Positions 62,215-64,000 of a stretch of DNA of 64,000 bases are shown piece after piece. Both the position numbers and the translations under genes were made by a program. Source of the stretch: Rudanella lutea DSM 19387. GTDB lineage: Bacteria; Bacteroidota; Bacteroidia; Cytophagales; Spirosomataceae. Under the pieces are notes generated by a model. It searched no databases and had not been told where the DNA came from. It saw only the letters and a list, made by a program, of their open reading frames with translations. Location of the stretch: contig NZ_KB913013.1 in the NCBI RefSeq assembly GCF_000383955.1, forward strand, positions 5,599,694 through 5,663,693, given 5' to 3'. Position 1 is the first letter of the stretch. Each line of letters starts with the position of its first letter.

Positions 62215-62946
62215 ATGGATCAGAAAAAAACAGTGGTGCTGGTGCATGGGCACGGGGTCGATGCGTCGATCTGGGACTCCTTGTACACCGAACTCGCTCA
62301 GGATTATCAGCTGATCAAACCCGATTTCTCAGCCCTTGCCAACCATACTACCATTGAAGCCTATGCTGAATATCTGTACAGCATGCTGCAGGCAGCTCAG
62401 GTCGACAAGGCAGTGCTGATAGGGCACTCGATGGGTGGATACATTGCTCTGGCTTTTGCCGAGTATCACCCCGAGCTGGTGAGTGGGCTGGTTTTGTTTC
62501 ACTCGACGGTCTTCGCCGACGATGACGAACGGAAAGCGAAACGGCAGGCCGCTATTGAACAAATTCAGCAGCAGGGTAGCCGGGCTTTTGTCGAAGAGAC
62601 GGTACCCAAAATGGTGGCATCGTCGCATCGTGAAGCGCTGGGCGAACAGGTTGCCAAGCGTATCGAAATCGGCTCACAGCTGCCTCCTGATGCGCTGGCT
62701 GCGGGTGTACGTGCCATTGCCGCCCGACCCGACCGTTCGGCGGTGCTGCAACATGCGTCGTTTCCAATACTCGTGATTGCCGGCAAAGAAGATAACCTCG
62801 TTCCGTTTGAGAAAAGCACCCAAATGGCCGATCTGCTCAATGACAAAGGGGCGTTTGTGGGGCTGGACAATGCCGGGCATCTGGGTATGATAGAGCAACC
62901 CGAGGAGTCGCTTCGAATTCTGCGCGAATTTCTGGTGCGTGTATAG
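62215..62946 (+). CDS. Alpha/beta hydrolase
   Basis: 243 residues from the ATG at 62215; an in-frame ATG at 62149 would translate octamer words and is rejected. Hydrolase core: HGHGVDASIWD oxyanion region, nucleophile Ser in GHSMGGYIAL, Asp in VIAGKEDNLVPF, His in GHLGMIEQPE. The triad is complete. Substrate unknown. Confidence 0.88.
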   Translation: MDQKKTVVLVHGHGVDASIWDSLYTELAQDYQLIKPDFSALANHTTIEAYAEYLYSMLQAAQVDKAVLIGHSMGGYIALAFAEYHPELVSGLVLFHSTVFADDDERKAKRQAAIEQIQQQGSRAFVEETVPKMVASSHREALGEQVAKRIEIGSQLPPDALAAGVRAIAARPDRSAVLQHASFPILVIAGKEDNLVPFEKSTQMADLLNDKGAFVGLDNAGHLGMIEQPEESLRILREFLVRV

Positions 62947-62983
62947 GGGAAGGGCGGCCGGGCGGCTGGCCTTGTCAAGTTTA

Positions 62984-63021
62984 CAAAAAGGAGGCCCGAG
63001 TGCTTCCTTTTTGCTTTTTTT
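62984..63021 (+). terminator. Terminator after the hydrolase gene
   Basis: A 9-bp stem (CAAAAAGGA with TCCTTTTTG) followed by a T-run at 63015-63021. Confidence 0.7.
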
Positions 63022-63119
63022 AGCCCTTATTCCCCTAAAAATCCGTAATCTTGTTCTTCTTTTTTTGCGAAACATGAAATGTGCGCAGTCGTACTGACGG
63101 CTGACGCCCTCTACTGCCG

Positions 63120-64000
63120 ATGGCTGAGTTATTTAATGTGTACCCGCTGAACGATGTGGAACCCGTTCGGGCGTTGGGCAGCTACCTTTGGGATACCAGG
63201 GGAGATCGTTATCTGGACTTGTACGGTGGCCACGCCGTAATTTCGGTAGGGCACACGCATCCGCGTTATGTACAGGCCCTGACGGAGCAGCTAAACCGAA
63301 TTTCGTTTTACTCGAACTCGGTCAGGATTCCGTTGCAACAGGAGTTGGCCGATAAGTTAGGTGAGATGTCGGAACACCCGGATTATGCCCTGTTTCTATG
63401 CAATTCGGGGGCCGAGGCCAACGAAAATGCCCTCAAACTGGCGTCGTTTCATACCGGCCGCAAAAAAGTGATTGCGTTTAGTAAGGCGTTTCATGGTCGC
63501 ACGGCTGGTGCTGTGGCGGCTACCGACAATAAGGCTATTGTGGCTCCGGTCAATTACAGTGAGCACGTTACCTTTTTGCCGTTCAATGATGCCGAAGCTG
63601 CCCAGCAAGGAATTACCGACGAAGCCTGCGCGGTGATCGTTGAAGGAATTCAGGGAGTAGGGGGCATTCAGGTGGCTTCGGATGCGTTTTTGCAAACTTT
63701 GCGGAAGCGTTGCGACGAAACAGGTGCCGTGCTTATTCTGGACGGTGTGCAGTGTGGCTACGGTCGCTCCGGCAAGTTTTTCTCGCATCAGTTCAGCGGT
63801 ATTCAGGCTGATATTATCTCCATGGCGAAAGGCATGGGCAACGGTTTCCCGATTGGAGGTATTCTTATTTCACCCAAGTTCAAGGCGAGTTACGGCTTGC
63901 TAGGCACCACGTTTGGCGGTAATCACCTGGCCTGCACGGCAGCCATCGCGGTTCTTGACATCATGCGCGACGAAAACCTGATCGACAATGCCACCCGAAT
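63120..64000 (+). CDS. argD: Class III aminotransferase, ArgD-like (truncated by window end)
   Basis: The first 293 codons are open to the window end. PLP-dependent class III transaminase: YLWDTRGDRYLDLYGG, HTHPRYV, NSGAEANENALKLA, SKAFHGRTAGAVA, ILDGVQCGYGRSG and the PLP lysine in SMAKGMGNG. It fits acetylornithine (or succinylornithine in Bacteroidota) aminotransferase, making ornithine precursors for arginine. The gene symbol is tentative because other class III enzymes share these motifs. Confidence 0.85.
   Translation, partial: MAELFNVYPLNDVEPVRALGSYLWDTRGDRYLDLYGGHAVISVGHTHPRYVQALTEQLNRISFYSNSVRIPLQQELADKLGEMSEHPDYALFLCNSGAEANENALKLASFHTGRKKVIAFSKAFHGRTAGAVAATDNKAIVAPVNYSEHVTFLPFNDAEAAQQGITDEACAVIVEGIQGVGGIQVASDAFLQTLRKRCDETGAVLILDGVQCGYGRSGKFFSHQFSGIQADIISMAKGMGNGFPIGGILISPKFKASYGLLGTTFGGNHLACTAAIAVLDIMRDENLIDNATR

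Overview
The window looks like a chromosomal segment of a Bacteroidota bacterium, most likely order Cytophagales (Spirosoma-like relatives). The evidence is Bacteroidota-type promoters (TAnnTTTG at -7, some with TTG 19 bp upstream), almost no Shine-Dalgarno sequences, Bacteroidota-specific families (DUF2027-Smr, DUF4403, an OmpA protein with a calcium-repeat linker, an IcmF fusion), a proteorhodopsin with its own retinal-forming enzyme, and GC near 55% with one AT-rich patch. This placement is inference from gene content; no 16S gene is present.

Layout. 1-15 kb: envelope and housekeeping genes (LysM/BON protein, SGNH lipoprotein, barrel protein, PliI-like lysozyme inhibitor, HxlR regulator, miaA, guaA, mqo), a NamZ-type muramidase, a GH10 xylanase, an FtsX-type permease, a TraB/GumN protein and a CE15 esterase. 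15-26 kb: icmF, NlpC/P60 peptidase, a second barrel protein, fabG, a VWA-like membrane protein, a DUF2027-Smr protein and a DUF4403 lipoprotein. 26-33 kb: the RNase P RNA gene, an OmpA protein, rpsP-rimM-trmD and an AsmA-like/GT51 fusion. 33-35.3 kb: a small accessory patch with a VapBC-like pair, a 50-codon gene and an AT-rich HNH-like gene beside tRNA-Ser. 35-41 kb: a sugar-acid-type cluster (MFS transporter, SDR dehydrogenase, TIM-barrel isomerase, PVC-type cytochrome). 41-53 kb: ansA, tatD, a flavoprotein, purA, fur, rel and a sulfatase. 53-64 kb: tRNA-Leu, tig, clpP, then rhodopsin, blh and yhhN, then clpX, a lipoprotein, a hydrolase and a truncated argD-like gene.

The most unusual feature is a set of intergenic hairpins whose two arms are built of degenerate 7-nt or 8-nt tandem words. 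Each locus has its own vocabulary and keeps the same period in both arms. They lie between convergent, co-directional and divergent genes, reach into gene ends (miaA), occur as arrays inside icmF, and form a greatly enlarged P12 arm inside the RNase P RNA. The 13-mer TCGCTCATTCACT recurs at four unrelated loci. I know of no description of such a family in Bacteroidota.

Other points worth attention are a perfect 35-bp inverted repeat that gives two convergent genes the same last five residues, and a green-tuned, DTE-type proton-pumping rhodopsin with a glycine where xanthorhodopsin seats its carotenoid antenna, sitting inside the usual tig-clpP-clpX neighbourhood.
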